This document shows, one piece after another, positions 6,667 to 13,554 of a stretch of DNA of 34,712 nucleotides (the first letter of the stretch is position 1; each line of letters begins with the position of its first letter). Position numbers and translations under genes: made by a program. The notes beneath the pieces are model-generated. The model saw nothing but the letters and a program-made list of their open reading frames with translations. It searched no databases and was not told the origin of the DNA. The DNA is from Chitinophagales bacterium (lineage in GTDB: Bacteria > Bacteroidota > Bacteroidia > Chitinophagales > JADIYW01): the NCBI GenBank assembly GCA_020636545.1, contig JACJXS010000002.1, forward strand, positions 1-34,712, given 5' to 3'.

Positions 6667-7013
6667 ACGGCTATATTTAACATTTCCACATAACCTAATT
6701 TCTTACCGCTTTTTAGCCATTCTTCCGCCTTTTTTTCTTTGCGTTCTTTGGCTAAAATTTCTTGAACGTGAGGACATTCTACGGCTCTATATTTCGTATA
6801 AGCTCCTACACTTCCAAATTCTTTAATTAAACCCATGTCTGCTAATTCGCTAAGACGTGAGCTAAAACTATCACGCGGCTTATTTAATTTCAACTGCAAA
6901 CTTCTTAATGTCTGCGGTTTAATTTTTATTAAATGATAAATGCGTAATCTATCACTATTTAATTTTCCGCTTTCATATAGCTTTAAAAACGCTTCTTTAG
7001 ATTTGCTTGTCAT
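6663..7013 (-). CDS. Winged-helix protein, 116 residues
   Basis: Residues 18-85 (SDRLRIYHLIKIKPQTLRSL, then LSELADMGLIKEFG) have the pattern of a winged helix-turn-helix: HTH followed by a wing rich in Gly and Tyr (GAYTKYRAVE). The C-terminal part is charged and helical (KERKEKKAEEWLKSG). Such proteins commonly lie next to phage recombination genes of Bacteroidetes, with unknown role; transcriptional control of the early operon or origin binding are both possible. It overlaps the exonuclease by 17 nt and the methyltransferase by 4 nt. Confidence 0.7.
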   Translation of the reverse strand: MTSKSKEAFLKLYESGKLNSDRLRIYHLIKIKPQTLRSLQLKLNKPRDSFSSRLSELADMGLIKEFGSVGAYTKYRAVECPHVQEILAKERKEKKAEEWLKSGKKLGYVEMLNIAV

Positions 7014-7917
7014 AAATTATATTATTTAAAGGTTTAACATTATTCATAAATTCACGTGCTATTTTTATACACTCATTTCGCTGTTCAATTCGTTCTTTTT
7101 CAAATTGGTGTGAAATCATGTGTATTCTTTCGTGTTTTGGAATTTCAATAAAATTGTCAAACCATTCTATTTGAACGTTTATTGATGCTTCGCAAAATTT
7201 TTCAAGTCCGGCTCTCGTGAAAATGTGATTTTGTACCAATTCAACAACACCGGAAATATGCTCATCACGTATATTTCCGTCAATATCCATGATGTTGTAT
7301 TTCCAATCTAAACGTTTTATTTCATCATCTATAAGGTTGATAGGAGTATCTACCAAAACATGGCAAAGTAGGCTATCTTTTATACCCCATAAATCCATAT
7401 AGCAATCTAATTGTCTTAAATAATTTTCATTAGCACTTTCCAACAAGTGTTTGTTAAAACTTTCAAAACTCCATGATGTTTTTATATCAATTATAATATT
7501 ATCACTTTTTATATCTCGCTTTCCCGTCACCCATTCGTTTTGTTTGCGTTCTTCATCTTGCGTTAAAAAAACGTTTAAAACTTGGCTTAATAAATCTCGG
7601 CTTTCTTTTTCTTTAGCTAATCCTTTATCAAAATATTTGGTTTCAAGTTTAGATTTTCTGCCTGTCTTGGCTTCAAAAACGAGGTCAGTTAGATATTGTT
7701 CAGCAGTATTATTTAGCTTATAATTTTTACTTTCATTTAGCTTATTTTCAAGCGAATGCCAATCGGTTATTTGTTTTTCTGTTAAAGGTTTTCCATTCCC
7801 TTTAACTCTTTCACGATAGGCGTTTAATGTTTCTTTTTGTCGTTCAGTTAAACATTTCGGTACATTAATTATTTTACCCACCGAATGACTGCGGAATATG
7901 TAATTATTGAATTTCAT
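6997..7917 (-). CDS. YqaJ/lambda-exonuclease-like PD-(D/E)XK recombination nuclease
   Basis: 306 residues. The nuclease core is NEWVTGKRDIKSDNIIIDIK followed by TSWSFESF, giving the G-x-x-D...D-I-K signature of YqaJ/RecE-type exonucleases. NYLRQLDCYMDLWGIKDSLL matches the conserved Q-x-x-x-Y motif. These 5'-3' exonucleases resect double-strand ends for the annealing protein. The RecT-like gene lies immediately upstream with a 14-nt overlap, the usual pairing. The N-terminal 80 residues are helical. Confident for family; the exact subfamily is inferred. Confidence 0.88.
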   Translation of the reverse strand: MKFNNYIFRSHSVGKIINVPKCLTERQKETLNAYRERVKGNGKPLTEKQITDWHSLENKLNESKNYKLNNTAEQYLTDLVFEAKTGRKSKLETKYFDKGLAKEKESRDLLSQVLNVFLTQDEERKQNEWVTGKRDIKSDNIIIDIKTSWSFESFNKHLLESANENYLRQLDCYMDLWGIKDSLLCHVLVDTPINLIDDEIKRLDWKYNIMDIDGNIRDEHISGVVELVQNHIFTRAGLEKFCEASINVQIEWFDNFIEIPKHERIHMISHQFEKERIEQRNECIKIAREFMNNVKPLNNIIYDKQI

Positions 7918-8665
7918 TTTTTCGGTCTTTTAAAAGTGATAAATATTCTTCTTGTTCTTTTTCACTCATTTTTGAGTGTAGAAATTGTAAATCTTCTATT
8001 GATTTGGCTTCTTTGATTTGAGTTTCAAAATCAATAGGCGTTTTTTCTAAATCATATTGCAAATTATCTTCTTCATTTAAACCTTGGTAAACATCGTCAA
8101 AATGAAATTTTACGGCTTTTTTTATGACAGTTTTTAGACACATTTCAGCAAACCACGCATTCCAGATATAGGAAGTTTTTGCCACAGCTTTATGTTTTTT
8201 AATATCTTCAATCGTAAGCGTGGTTATAAATTCCCCTCGTTTGTTTTTAATGAAACAATAACCGCCTATTATGTCTTTTTCATTGCGTGAAAAAGGGTTA
8301 TTTATTTCGTGATTATAAACCACTTTTCCGCTATTTTTAGCCAATGAAAATTCATCATCTTTATAAACTAATTGCAAGTCAATTATACTTTCGGGATAAA
8401 CGTTTAGCATTTTATTTTTATATGCTATGTAATCATAATTTATTCCTGTTGATTGCAAGGTTATGTGATTTCCGTCAAATTCCAAACCCTCATTTGAAAC
8501 CCTAAAAAAAAGGTCGCTAAGTTTTTTAGCACTTAAGTTTTGAAAGAACGGATTTTTGGATTGACCGTTTTTCTTTTCTAATTCACTTTTTTGGCAATAC
8601 GCTATAAAGCGTTCTGCTCCTTTTTCATTCTTTAGAAGTTCTTTTAATTCGCTGTATTTTTCCAT
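7904..8665 (-). CDS. recT: RecT-family single-strand annealing recombinase
   Basis: Promotes annealing of single strands during phage recombination. The RecT core is visible: ERFIAYCQKSELEKKNG, then NPFFQNLSAKKLSDLFFRVS and GITYDYIAYKN-like GINYDYIAYKN. IIGGYCFIKNKRGEFITTLT, VAKTSYIWNAWFAEMCLKTV and IKKAVKFHFDD form the typical RecT C-terminal half. The length of 253 residues is within the family range. It sits just before the exonuclease, forming the two-gene module known from E. coli RecE/RecT and many phages. Confidence 0.88.
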   Translation of the reverse strand: MEKYSELKELLKNEKGAERFIAYCQKSELEKKNGQSKNPFFQNLSAKKLSDLFFRVSNEGLEFDGNHITLQSTGINYDYIAYKNKMLNVYPESIIDLQLVYKDDEFSLAKNSGKVVYNHEINNPFSRNEKDIIGGYCFIKNKRGEFITTLTIEDIKKHKAVAKTSYIWNAWFAEMCLKTVIKKAVKFHFDDVYQGLNEEDNLQYDLEKTPIDFETQIKEAKSIEDLQFLHSKMSEKEQEEYLSLLKDRKNEIQ

Positions 8666-8667
8666 GA

Positions 8668-8862
8668 TTATATTAATTTAATTTTAAAATGTTTTTGGTC
8701 TTTTTGCATTTCAAGGCATCTATCTTTCAATGCAAATTTTTTATCTATGTCTTTTAGTTCTTCATCTGTTACAGATAGCTCAACTATAACAGAGAATTTT
8801 AATATTATATCATCATTTAGCATTGTCTGTGCTAACAGATAGTAGTGTTTGAATTTATCCAT
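8668..8862 (-). CDS. Hypothetical protein, 64 residues
   Basis: A short helical protein (MDKFKHYYLLAQTMLNDDII) with an acidic middle (VTDEELKDIDKKFALKDRC). Not recognised. It sits 2 nt upstream of the recT-like gene, so it is part of the recombination operon. Confidence 0.6.
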   Translation of the reverse strand: MDKFKHYYLLAQTMLNDDIILKFSVIVELSVTDEELKDIDKKFALKDRCLEMQKDQKHFKIKLI

Positions 8863-8889
8863 TACTATATTTTTTTATTTTTTGATTTT

Positions 8890-8924
8890 GAGAAATTACT
8901 ATTTCGTTTTTATAGTAATATCTC
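8890..8924. other. 13-bp inverted repeat hairpin
   Basis: Arms gagaaattactat (8890-8902) and atagtaatatctc (8912-8924) are complementary at 12 of 13 positions, with a 9-nt loop. It lies between a 30-residue ORF (whose stop it overlaps) and the 64-residue gene. No U-tract follows on the minus strand, so mRNA processing, attenuation or an operator fits better than a classical terminator. Confidence 0.6.
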
Positions 8925-9015
8925 AAAATTGAAAATTCAGAATTAGACTTTTAAATCTTTCCTTTTCCTGTTCAGAAAGGGAGTTGTAAATTGGTATGAC
9001 AATTTCAGCGGTCAT
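8923..9015 (-). CDS. Possible small protein, 30 residues
   Basis: Reads MTAEIVIPIYNSLSEQEKER and ends LILNFQF. Its ATG overlaps the TGA of the 63-residue gene (ATGA), as for many genuine neighbours in this genome. The content (SLSEQEKERF) looks like a small helix found at the end of Bacteroidetes regulators. Too short for confidence. Confidence 0.45.
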   Translation of the reverse strand: MTAEIVIPIYNSLSEQEKERFKSLILNFQF

Positions 9016-9203
9016 TCTCCTGCTATTAGCGTGGCTGTTGAGTTTTCTTCAACTTTCCGTGGATATGTTGTTTTTAATGCCCAAAATGTGTATTTTTTTA
9101 GCTCCGGTTTGTTGGTTCTGCATTTTATAATCCATGACCTACTACAGCCTATAACCTTGGCTAATTCAACAGTTTTTAATAATTTTCTTTCTAATACGTC
9201 CAT
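9012..9203 (-). CDS. Small HTH-like protein, 63 residues
   Basis: KTVELAKVIGCSRSWIIKCR resembles a helix-turn-helix of the excisionase/Cro size class, followed by a short basic tail (TYPRKVEEN). The length and position at the head of the early operon suggest an early regulator. No subfamily can be named. It is followed by the 30-residue ORF with a 4-nt overlap. Confidence 0.55.
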   Translation of the reverse strand: MDVLERKLLKTVELAKVIGCSRSWIIKCRTNKPELKKYTFWALKTTYPRKVEENSTATLIAGE

Positions 9204-9222
9204 TATCCGATTTTTTGAGTGA

Positions 9223-9678
9223 TTAAATTTTATTTAAAGCCAATAGCATTTCTTTTGCAGATTGGCGTATGTTTTTAGATGCTATTGGGTTGTCGTTTAT
9301 GACAACACCAATAGATTCAAGGTATTCGTAAATGTCTTTTTCCATTATTAAATCTTCAATGTCGCTTAATTCACAAGAATAATTATCTATATAATAAGTA
9401 TCCACGCTGTTAGATGTTCTGTTTTCGTAGTTTATTGATGTGCTTTTGTAATCCACATCAAAACCTATACTTTTAAGGAAATCTATTGTGTCTATTTTCA
9501 AAATAATAGAGTAGTCCCAGCCGTCTTTTGTTTGACCGGTAAGGTTAACAGCCTCAACGGTCAAAACACCCATTACGCTTGAATATTCAAGCTCGCATTC
9601 AGATTTTAAAATAGGTAAGCAAAAGGGCATTTTGCTTAATTCGCTGTTTAGTTTGATTGTTAAATTTTCCATTTCCAT
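9223..9678 (-). CDS. Hypothetical protein, 151 residues (paralogue 1)
   Basis: Unrecognised acidic protein. Its first ~110 residues are closely matched by the gene at 10594-10935: both contain ELSKMPFCLPILKSECELEY, then SSVMGVL, TKDGWDY and NYENRTS/NYQNRTS. The last 40 residues (YEYLESIGVVINDNPIASKN onward) are missing from the paralogue. First gene of the leftward early operon; the divergent XRE gene starts about 100 nt upstream. Confidence 0.7.
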   Translation of the reverse strand: MEMENLTIKLNSELSKMPFCLPILKSECELEYSSVMGVLTVEAVNLTGQTKDGWDYSIILKIDTIDFLKSIGFDVDYKSTSINYENRTSNSVDTYYIDNYSCELSDIEDLIMEKDIYEYLESIGVVINDNPIASKNIRQSAKEMLLALNKI

Positions 9679-9781
9679 TTAGTTTTGCTTATCTTTATGG
9701 CGTAAAGTTAATACAAATGCGTACAAAATACAACAAAACGAACAAAATAATTATTAACAAATCGTACTTTTATTGTGGATA
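9679..9781. promoter_or_regulatory. Divergent control region with a DnaA box
   Basis: Intergenic region between the leftward early operon and the rightward XRE gene. On the minus strand TAACTTTA (9704-9711) is a -7-like box, with TTG about 20 nt upstream. On the plus strand TACTTTTA (9764-9771) could serve the XRE gene. tgtggataa at 9773-9781 is the exact reverse complement of the DnaA box TTATCCACA. The run aaaacgaacaaaataattat looks like an A-rich unwinding or operator tract. This is the likely lysis/early decision region. Confidence 0.5.
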
Positions 9782-10035
9782 ACTGTGCATACATATTGAG
9801 TTTAAAGGACTTTTTTGGTGTTGAAACTAATAGGGATTTAGCTGAAATAGTTGGATATAGTGAAGATTATATAAGTATGGTTGCAAACAATAAAAGAAAT
9901 TTGTCTGAAAAATTTGTACGAAAAGTAAATATAAAAAAAGAACATTTTTTTTTAAACACTAATAACTACCAAACAGATATTGAAATATACACTCCAGAAG
10001 TGTCCGAAATTACAAAAACGAAAAAAAAAGGGTAA
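9775..10035 (+). CDS. XRE-type HTH regulator, plus strand
   Basis: NRDLAEIVGYSEDYISMVAN followed by NKRNLSEKFVRKV is a Cro/C1-type helix-turn-helix. The tail (TDIEIYTPEVSEITKTKKKG) is short and lacks a LexA/peptidase domain, so it is Cro- or HipB-sized. The GTG at 9775 is the longest start; the TTG at 9796 would give a shorter protein that keeps the HTH, and the presence of a -7-like box at 9764 makes the start uncertain. It is divergent from the early operon, the position of a phage repressor. It ends within a hairpin terminator. Confidence 0.75.
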   Translation: MDNCAYILSLKDFFGVETNRDLAEIVGYSEDYISMVANNKRNLSEKFVRKVNIKKEHFFLNTNNYQTDIEIYTPEVSEITKTKKKG

Positions 10036-10049
10036 CGTTAAATTACCCT
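10013..10049 (-). terminator. Intrinsic terminator, minus strand (possibly bidirectional)
   Basis: Arms aagggtaa (10027-10034) and ttaccctt (10042-10049) form a perfect 8-bp stem with a 7-nt loop. On the minus strand the stem runs into eight T (10028-10021), CG and five more T. On the plus strand it is followed by AAAACAC then TTTTTT. It separates the XRE gene from leftward transcripts of the regulatory mosaic. Confidence 0.7.
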
Positions 10050-10085
10050 TAAAACACTTTTTTAAAGTACATTATTGAAGTAAAT

Positions 10086-10296
10086 TCAACAGGGTACTGT
10101 GTTTTGAATTACAACTTGACAATATAACAGCTCTGAATAAGCCATTAATGAAGAAACTTTAAAATCGTTACCATTTTCTATATTATAAATGGTTTTTTCG
10201 CTTATATTTAAGCGGTTTGACACTTCTTTTCTTGATAAACCTCATTTTTTTTCTTTTTATTGCCAAAATTTGGCAAATTATCTGCAAATCAGTCAT
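10086..10296 (-). pseudogene. Frameshifted XRE-type regulator
   Basis: The frame starting at the ATG at 10296 reads MTDLQIICQILAIKRKK and shifts at an A8 run near 10246. The HTH continues in another frame as GLSRKEVSNRLNISEKTIYN followed by IENGNDFKVSSLMAYSELLY, ending at a TGA (10086-10088). It is the paralogue of the gene at 11082-11276 (GYTQKEVADRLEISLKTISN). In the HTH frame a TGA directly precedes GLSRKEV, so a single homopolymer change does not rescue it. The ATG overlaps the end of the upstream 79-residue gene. Confidence 0.65.
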
Positions 10297-10528
10297 AAAT
10301 ATCATCGTTTAAATCATCTAAGCCAAAACCGTCTTCTATGCGTTCTTGCAAACTCATAAAATTCCACGCATCTATTATCAATTTGTGTATGGTTTCGTCA
10401 TTCGGACGAACGCCATTTAGAAATTGTATATCTGATATTTCATTTTCAAAATCTTCAAAACTGGCAAAATAAGCATCTCCATAATTGAAGTGAATGGAAA
10501 TTCCTTGTTCTAAATTAATCAAGGTCAT
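10289..10528 (-). CDS. Hypothetical acidic protein, 79 residues
   Basis: Reads MTLINLEQGISIHFNYGDAY and ends GFGLDDLNDDIYD; the C-terminal third is strongly acidic. Its 3' end overlaps the start of the broken XRE gene, a toxin/antitoxin-like or regulator-pair layout, but no toxin motif is visible. The residues FYGDAYFASFEDFE-like segment suggests a small alpha/beta protein. Function unknown. Confidence 0.6.
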   Translation of the reverse strand: MTLINLEQGISIHFNYGDAYFASFEDFENEISDIQFLNGVRPNDETIHKLIIDAWNFMSLQERIEDGFGLDDLNDDIYD

Positions 10529-10593
10529 AGCACCTTTGTGAGAAACGATGTTATCTCCCCACCGCCAATGAACGAAGTATTTTTCCGCTTTTG

Positions 10594-10935
10594 CTAAACA
10601 TCTTCTTCCTGTATTAAATCTTCAATATCTTCTAACTCACAAGGGTAATTATCTATGTAGTAGTTTCCTATACTGTCAGATGTTCTGTTTTGGTAGTTTA
10701 TTGATGTGCTTTTGTAGTCTATATCATAACCTACACTTTTAAGAAAGTCTATTGTGTCTATTTCTAACACAATAGCGTAATCCCAACCGTCTTTTGTTTC
10801 ATCTGATAGGCTTACTGCTTCAATAATTAGAACACCCATTACGCTTGAATATTCAAGCTCGCATTCAGATTTTAAAATAGGTAAGCAAAAGGGCATTTTG
10901 CTTAATTCATTGTTTGTTTTAATTGTAAATTCCAT
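10594..10935 (-). CDS. Hypothetical protein, 113 residues (paralogue 2, truncated)
   Basis: Shares most of its sequence with the 151-residue gene at 9223-9678, including ELSKMPFCLPILKSECELEY and the 5' flank with a TAACTTTA -7-like box. It diverges after EDLI and ends EEDV at a TAG, about 40 residues short. The sequence after the TAG stays open for 22 codons, which may be a remnant of a different gene joined here. The duplication with an intervening regulator makes this a recombination mosaic. Confidence 0.65.
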   Translation of the reverse strand: MEFTIKTNNELSKMPFCLPILKSECELEYSSVMGVLIIEAVSLSDETKDGWDYAIVLEIDTIDFLKSVGYDIDYKSTSINYQNRTSDSIGNYYIDNYPCELEDIEDLIQEEDV

Positions 10936-11015
10936 AATTATTTAGTTTTTTATTTACCTTTATGGTGTAAAGTTAATACAAATAGAAACAAAAAAAGAAA
11001 CTTTACACAATTAAA

Positions 11016-11049
11016 GTTATCAACAAAATACAAAATAAATGTTGATAAC
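11016..11049. promoter_or_regulatory. Perfect 10-bp inverted repeat containing degenerate DnaA boxes
   Basis: gttatcaaca (11016-11025) and tgttgataac (11040-11049) are perfectly complementary, separated by 14 nt of A-rich DNA. Each arm contains TTATCAACA, one base from the DnaA box TTATCCACA. It lies about 80 nt upstream of the truncated paralogue, behind its promoter, so it could be an operator or origin-associated site. Confidence 0.5.
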
Positions 11050-11081
11050 AATAAAAGTATTTAAAGATGATACCATTTTAA

Positions 11082-11276
11082 CTACCATTCATTTATAGAA
11101 ATATAGCAACCTAACAGGCTTGCATAAGCTAATAAATTACTTACAGTAAAATCTTTTCCTGCTTCAATGTTTGAAATTGTTTTTAAGGATATTTCAAGCC
11201 TATCCGCTACTTCTTTTTGTGTGTAGCCGTTTTCTTTTCTTTTTTTAATAAATGTACATTTTCTGCATAAATACAA
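11082..11276 (-). CDS. XRE-type HTH protein, about 64 residues
   Basis: KRKENGYTQKEVADRLEISL followed by KTISNIEAGKDFTVSNLLAY is a clear Cro/C1-type HTH with the DFTVSNLLAY second half seen in small Bacteroidetes regulators. It ends GCYISINEW. The open frame extends to 11396, but the extra N-terminal 40 residues read like noncoding sequence; the TTG at 11276 gives a normal size, and the start is uncertain. It is the intact counterpart of the broken gene at 10086-10296. Likely an antitoxin-like or phage regulator. Confidence 0.65.
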   Translation of the reverse strand: MYLCRKCTFIKKRKENGYTQKEVADRLEISLKTISNIEAGKDFTVSNLLAYASLLGCYISINEW

Positions 11277-11316
11277 GTGTAAGTGTATAAATATCGAGTT
11301 CTTTATACAATAGATT

Positions 11317-11454
11317 TTATCTTCTTTTTTGCACTGTGGTTCCGAAATAAAAAGACCCGATAAAAGATGTGTCTTTTCTTTCAAATGAAACTGCATCTAA
11401 CTTTTCTTGAGCAATTTTAAGCTCTGTAAAAATCATCTGAAGTAATCCATCCAT
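11317..11454 (-). CDS. Possible small protein, 45 residues
   Basis: Reads MDGLLQMIFTELKIAQEKLD then AVSFERKDTSFIGSF. It has an ATG start and sits 3' of a -7-like TATATTTA near 11508, immediately upstream of the XRE gene. RKDTSFIGS recurs as RKNTSFIGG in the open stretch after the truncated paralogue (10594), suggesting a shared ancestor. Coding status uncertain. Confidence 0.4.
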   Translation of the reverse strand: MDGLLQMIFTELKIAQEKLDAVSFERKDTSFIGSFYFGTTVQKRR

Positions 11455-11576
11455 TGTTACCGAATCCTGATTCAGTCTTGCAGTTTTTGTTATTAATTAA
11501 TTGATAATGTAAATATACGATGACTTTTTATATTTTAGGTAATGTTTTACCGTTTGTTTTAATTTTTAACATTTTT

Positions 11577-11999
11577 TTAACTTTTAACTGAGTTTATTAT
11601 TTTATTGATTTCTGAAACTTGACCAGCGTTTAAGTATTTATTTGCTATTTTTAAACCTTTCAAATTAAAATTTCTAACTAAAAACTTTATATCGTATTCC
11701 GCATCATCTGCTTTTTGAAAATAGCCATTTAGCAAATGCTGAACAAATGAAAATGCTTTTAATTCTAAAAGAGCTTGTGGACTTGCTATTTCGCTAACTG
11801 CACCATTGCTAATTTCCATTTCATAAACTTCTTTGAAAAATGGCAAACCGTTAGCATTGCAATAATCTATGTTTTTTTCTTTATCGTGAATAAAAGTTTC
11901 AGTAGTGCTTAAATCATTGATTAAGTAGTCTGTGTCAATTGTTTGTCTTGAACTTCCTAATTTTACTAATGCTTGTCCACCGATTAAATATTTTTCCAT
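11577..11999 (-). CDS. Nucleotidyltransferase-fold protein (AbiEii/DUF6036-like)
   Basis: From the ATG at 11999 the protein reads MEKYLIGGQALVKLGSSRQT followed by IDTDYLI. The G-G-x-A-L, G-S-x-x-R and D-x-D elements are those of minimal or AbiEii-type nucleotidyltransferases, which transfer a nucleotide to tRNA or protein in type IV toxin systems and abortive infection. ASPQALLELKAFSFVQH and ADDAEYDIKFLVRN fit the helical second half. At 140 residues it is a single domain. A -7-like TATCTTTA (12021-12028) sits upstream, so it may be an independently transcribed accessory gene. The function is inferred from the fold signature only. Confidence 0.65.
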   Translation of the reverse strand: MEKYLIGGQALVKLGSSRQTIDTDYLINDLSTTETFIHDKEKNIDYCNANGLPFFKEVYEMEISNGAVSEIASPQALLELKAFSFVQHLLNGYFQKADDAEYDIKFLVRNFNLKGLKIANKYLNAGQVSEINKIINSVKS

Positions 12000-12113
12000 T
12001 TGTTTATTACTTTGATATAGTAAAGATACAACGAAAAACATATAAGTAGGTAATATTTTACTAAACAAATGTATATTTTAACATTTATTTAACATTTAAG
12101 GTGTGTATTTGTA

Positions 12114-12557
12114 TTACTTTTTAAAGAAAACACCAATATACGGTATTTTGCTTAATAAGTTTCGTGCAAGCAAAGCACCAGCACCACCCGTGAATAATGC
12201 GGTGGTTAAAAACAAGTAGATATTCCTTTGTGCTTTTGTTAGCCAATTGAAAATATTATACGTTAAATCGGTTTCTTTTTCAAAGAAAAGTCCTTTGATG
12301 TATTTTAATTTCTCGTATTTAGCTATTTGCTTTTCTTTTTTAGCTTCTATTTTGGCTATTTTAACGTCATTTCTTGTGGCATCACACGGATATTCAATTG
12401 TAATACATTCGTTAGCTTGTACGGCTTTACTTAAGGCTTCGTTTAGCTTTAAATTTTCTATTTTGCAATCTTCTAAATCGTTTTTTAGTTTTTTCTTTGT
12501 TTGACCAAAAGTAAAAATTGCGAGAAATAGGAATAATATTGATATTTTAGTTTTCAT
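12114..12557 (-). CDS. Exported coiled-coil membrane protein, possible spanin
   Basis: From the ATG at 12557: signal sequence MKTKISILFLFLAIFTFGQ, then a long charged helical region (KKKLKNDLEDCKIENLKLNE; KIAKIEAKKEKQIAKYEKLK) and a C-terminal hydrophobic segment (NIYLFLTTALFTGGAGALLA). It directly follows the lysozyme with an 11-nt overlap, the position of Rz-type spanins that disrupt the outer membrane at lysis. The topology with a C-terminal membrane segment is not that of classical Rz, so the assignment is tentative. Confidence 0.6.
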   Translation of the reverse strand: MKTKISILFLFLAIFTFGQTKKKLKNDLEDCKIENLKLNEALSKAVQANECITIEYPCDATRNDVKIAKIEAKKEKQIAKYEKLKYIKGLFFEKETDLTYNIFNWLTKAQRNIYLFLTTALFTGGAGALLARNLLSKIPYIGVFFKK

Positions 12558-12990
12558 TTTTTTGAGTTTTTCTAAAATAAACGGCAATTTCTGCTTCACG
12601 TCTGCGTTGTAAGCCTTTCATCACCTTTCCACCTGAACGCACCCACTTTCTAAATTCATCAGCTATTGTGGAATCGTTTGGGTTGGCGTTTACTTTCTTT
12701 AATAATGTACTTCTGCCTAAATTTCCGATACCTACATTGTAGGCAAAAGATGTAAGTGCATCTAATTGATTAACATTAATTTCGGTTTTAACCAATTTTT
12801 TTACTTGAGTTTCAAACTCTTTGTGAAAATGATTAAATAACTGCTCTGCTCTTTTTTGAGTAATTACATCGCCCGGCTGAACCCTGTTACCATTTTCATA
12901 GCGAGTATTGCCGTAGCCTATTGTCCAAACTCCCGATGGGCATTTATACGCTTCAATATTGCATCCCTCAAATTGTTGTATTAATGTCAT
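12547..12990 (-). CDS. Endolysin, GH24 (T4-type) lysozyme
   Basis: Cleaves peptidoglycan at the end of infection. IQQFEGCNIEAYKCPSGVWT then IGYGNT is the GH24 active-site region, with catalytic Glu8 and Thr23. The position of the second acidic residue is Cys17, as in many P21/R21-type relatives with CPAGVWTIGYG. ALTSFAYNVGIGNLGRSTLL and GLQRRREAE complete the family pattern. 147 residues is normal. There is no signal peptide, so release depends on the holin upstream, whose stop overlaps this ATG. Confidence 0.93.
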   Translation of the reverse strand: MTLIQQFEGCNIEAYKCPSGVWTIGYGNTRYENGNRVQPGDVITQKRAEQLFNHFHKEFETQVKKLVKTEINVNQLDALTSFAYNVGIGNLGRSTLLKKVNANPNDSTIADEFRKWVRSGGKVMKGLQRRREAEIAVYFRKTQKNEN

Positions 12991-13196
12991 TTCTTTAGTT
13001 TTTTATCAAACCAATGCTTCAAAAAATAAGTTATAATAAATAGCAACAATCCAAACAAAAACTTTAAAAAGTTATTGAATAGTGGATTATTTGGTAAAAC
13101 GAAATTAGGTGTAATTTGTAAAGATAAATACCCTATAAAGCTTGTAACGTAAGCTATTTTACTTATTATAAAATGCTCAAAATTATTTAAGCTCAT
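12987..13196 (-). CDS. Small two-helix membrane protein, holin candidate
   Basis: 69 residues with hydrophobic segments IISKIAYVTSFIGYLSLQI and FLKFLFGLLLFIITYFL and a lysine-rich C-terminus (KHWFDKKLKK), the standard shape of a class II holin. It lies immediately before the lysozyme with an ATGA overlap and follows another membrane protein. It would let endolysin through the inner membrane. No family motif, so this rests on topology and place. Confidence 0.65.
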   Translation of the reverse strand: MSLNNFEHFIISKIAYVTSFIGYLSLQITPNFVLPNNPLFNNFLKFLFGLLLFIITYFLKHWFDKKLKK

Positions 13197-13548
13197 TTTT
13201 CTTTACTTTTGTAAATGCAATTTTTGAAATAAATCCACCCAATATTAACAAGCCTAAACTGCTAAATTCAAATTGAAACGCTATTAATGAGTTAATATAA
13301 TCATTAACGCCCGGTATCAATTGTAGGGTAAAGCAAAAAACAAACGAAATAGACAACACCCAAATAAACCTCATGTAGTTTTGCTTTACTAAGGTAATAG
13401 GATTAAAGCCGTTAAAAAAGAACTCACGGGCGTGCCAAAGGTTGTATAGCAACGCCCCAAGCATCATAATTCCAAGCATTATAAACAGCACTTTCCAGCT
13501 TATTTCGTTTACTTGGATAATTTCTGTTATATTTTGAAGTGTGTCCAT
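13183..13548 (-). CDS. Three-helix membrane protein of the lysis operon
   Basis: 121 residues with hydrophobic stretches near 19-36 (VLFIMLGIMMLGALLYNL), 62-80 (FIWVLSISFVFCFTLQLI) and 96-110 (SLGLLILGGFISKIA). It overlaps the next small membrane protein by 14 nt. The pair could be holin and antiholin; which is which cannot be told from sequence. Confidence 0.6.
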   Translation of the reverse strand: MDTLQNITEIIQVNEISWKVLFIMLGIMMLGALLYNLWHAREFFFNGFNPITLVKQNYMRFIWVLSISFVFCFTLQLIPGVNDYINSLIAFQFEFSSLGLLILGGFISKIAFTKVKKNELK

Positions 13549-13554
13549 TTTTTT

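Noticed and set aside
10594..10935. Possible TAG readthrough after paralogue 2, since the frame stays open for 22 codons (QKRKNTSFIGG...).
   Set aside because: The following codons match neither the longer paralogue nor a domain; a truncation joined to a remnant explains it more simply. Kept as a comment only.
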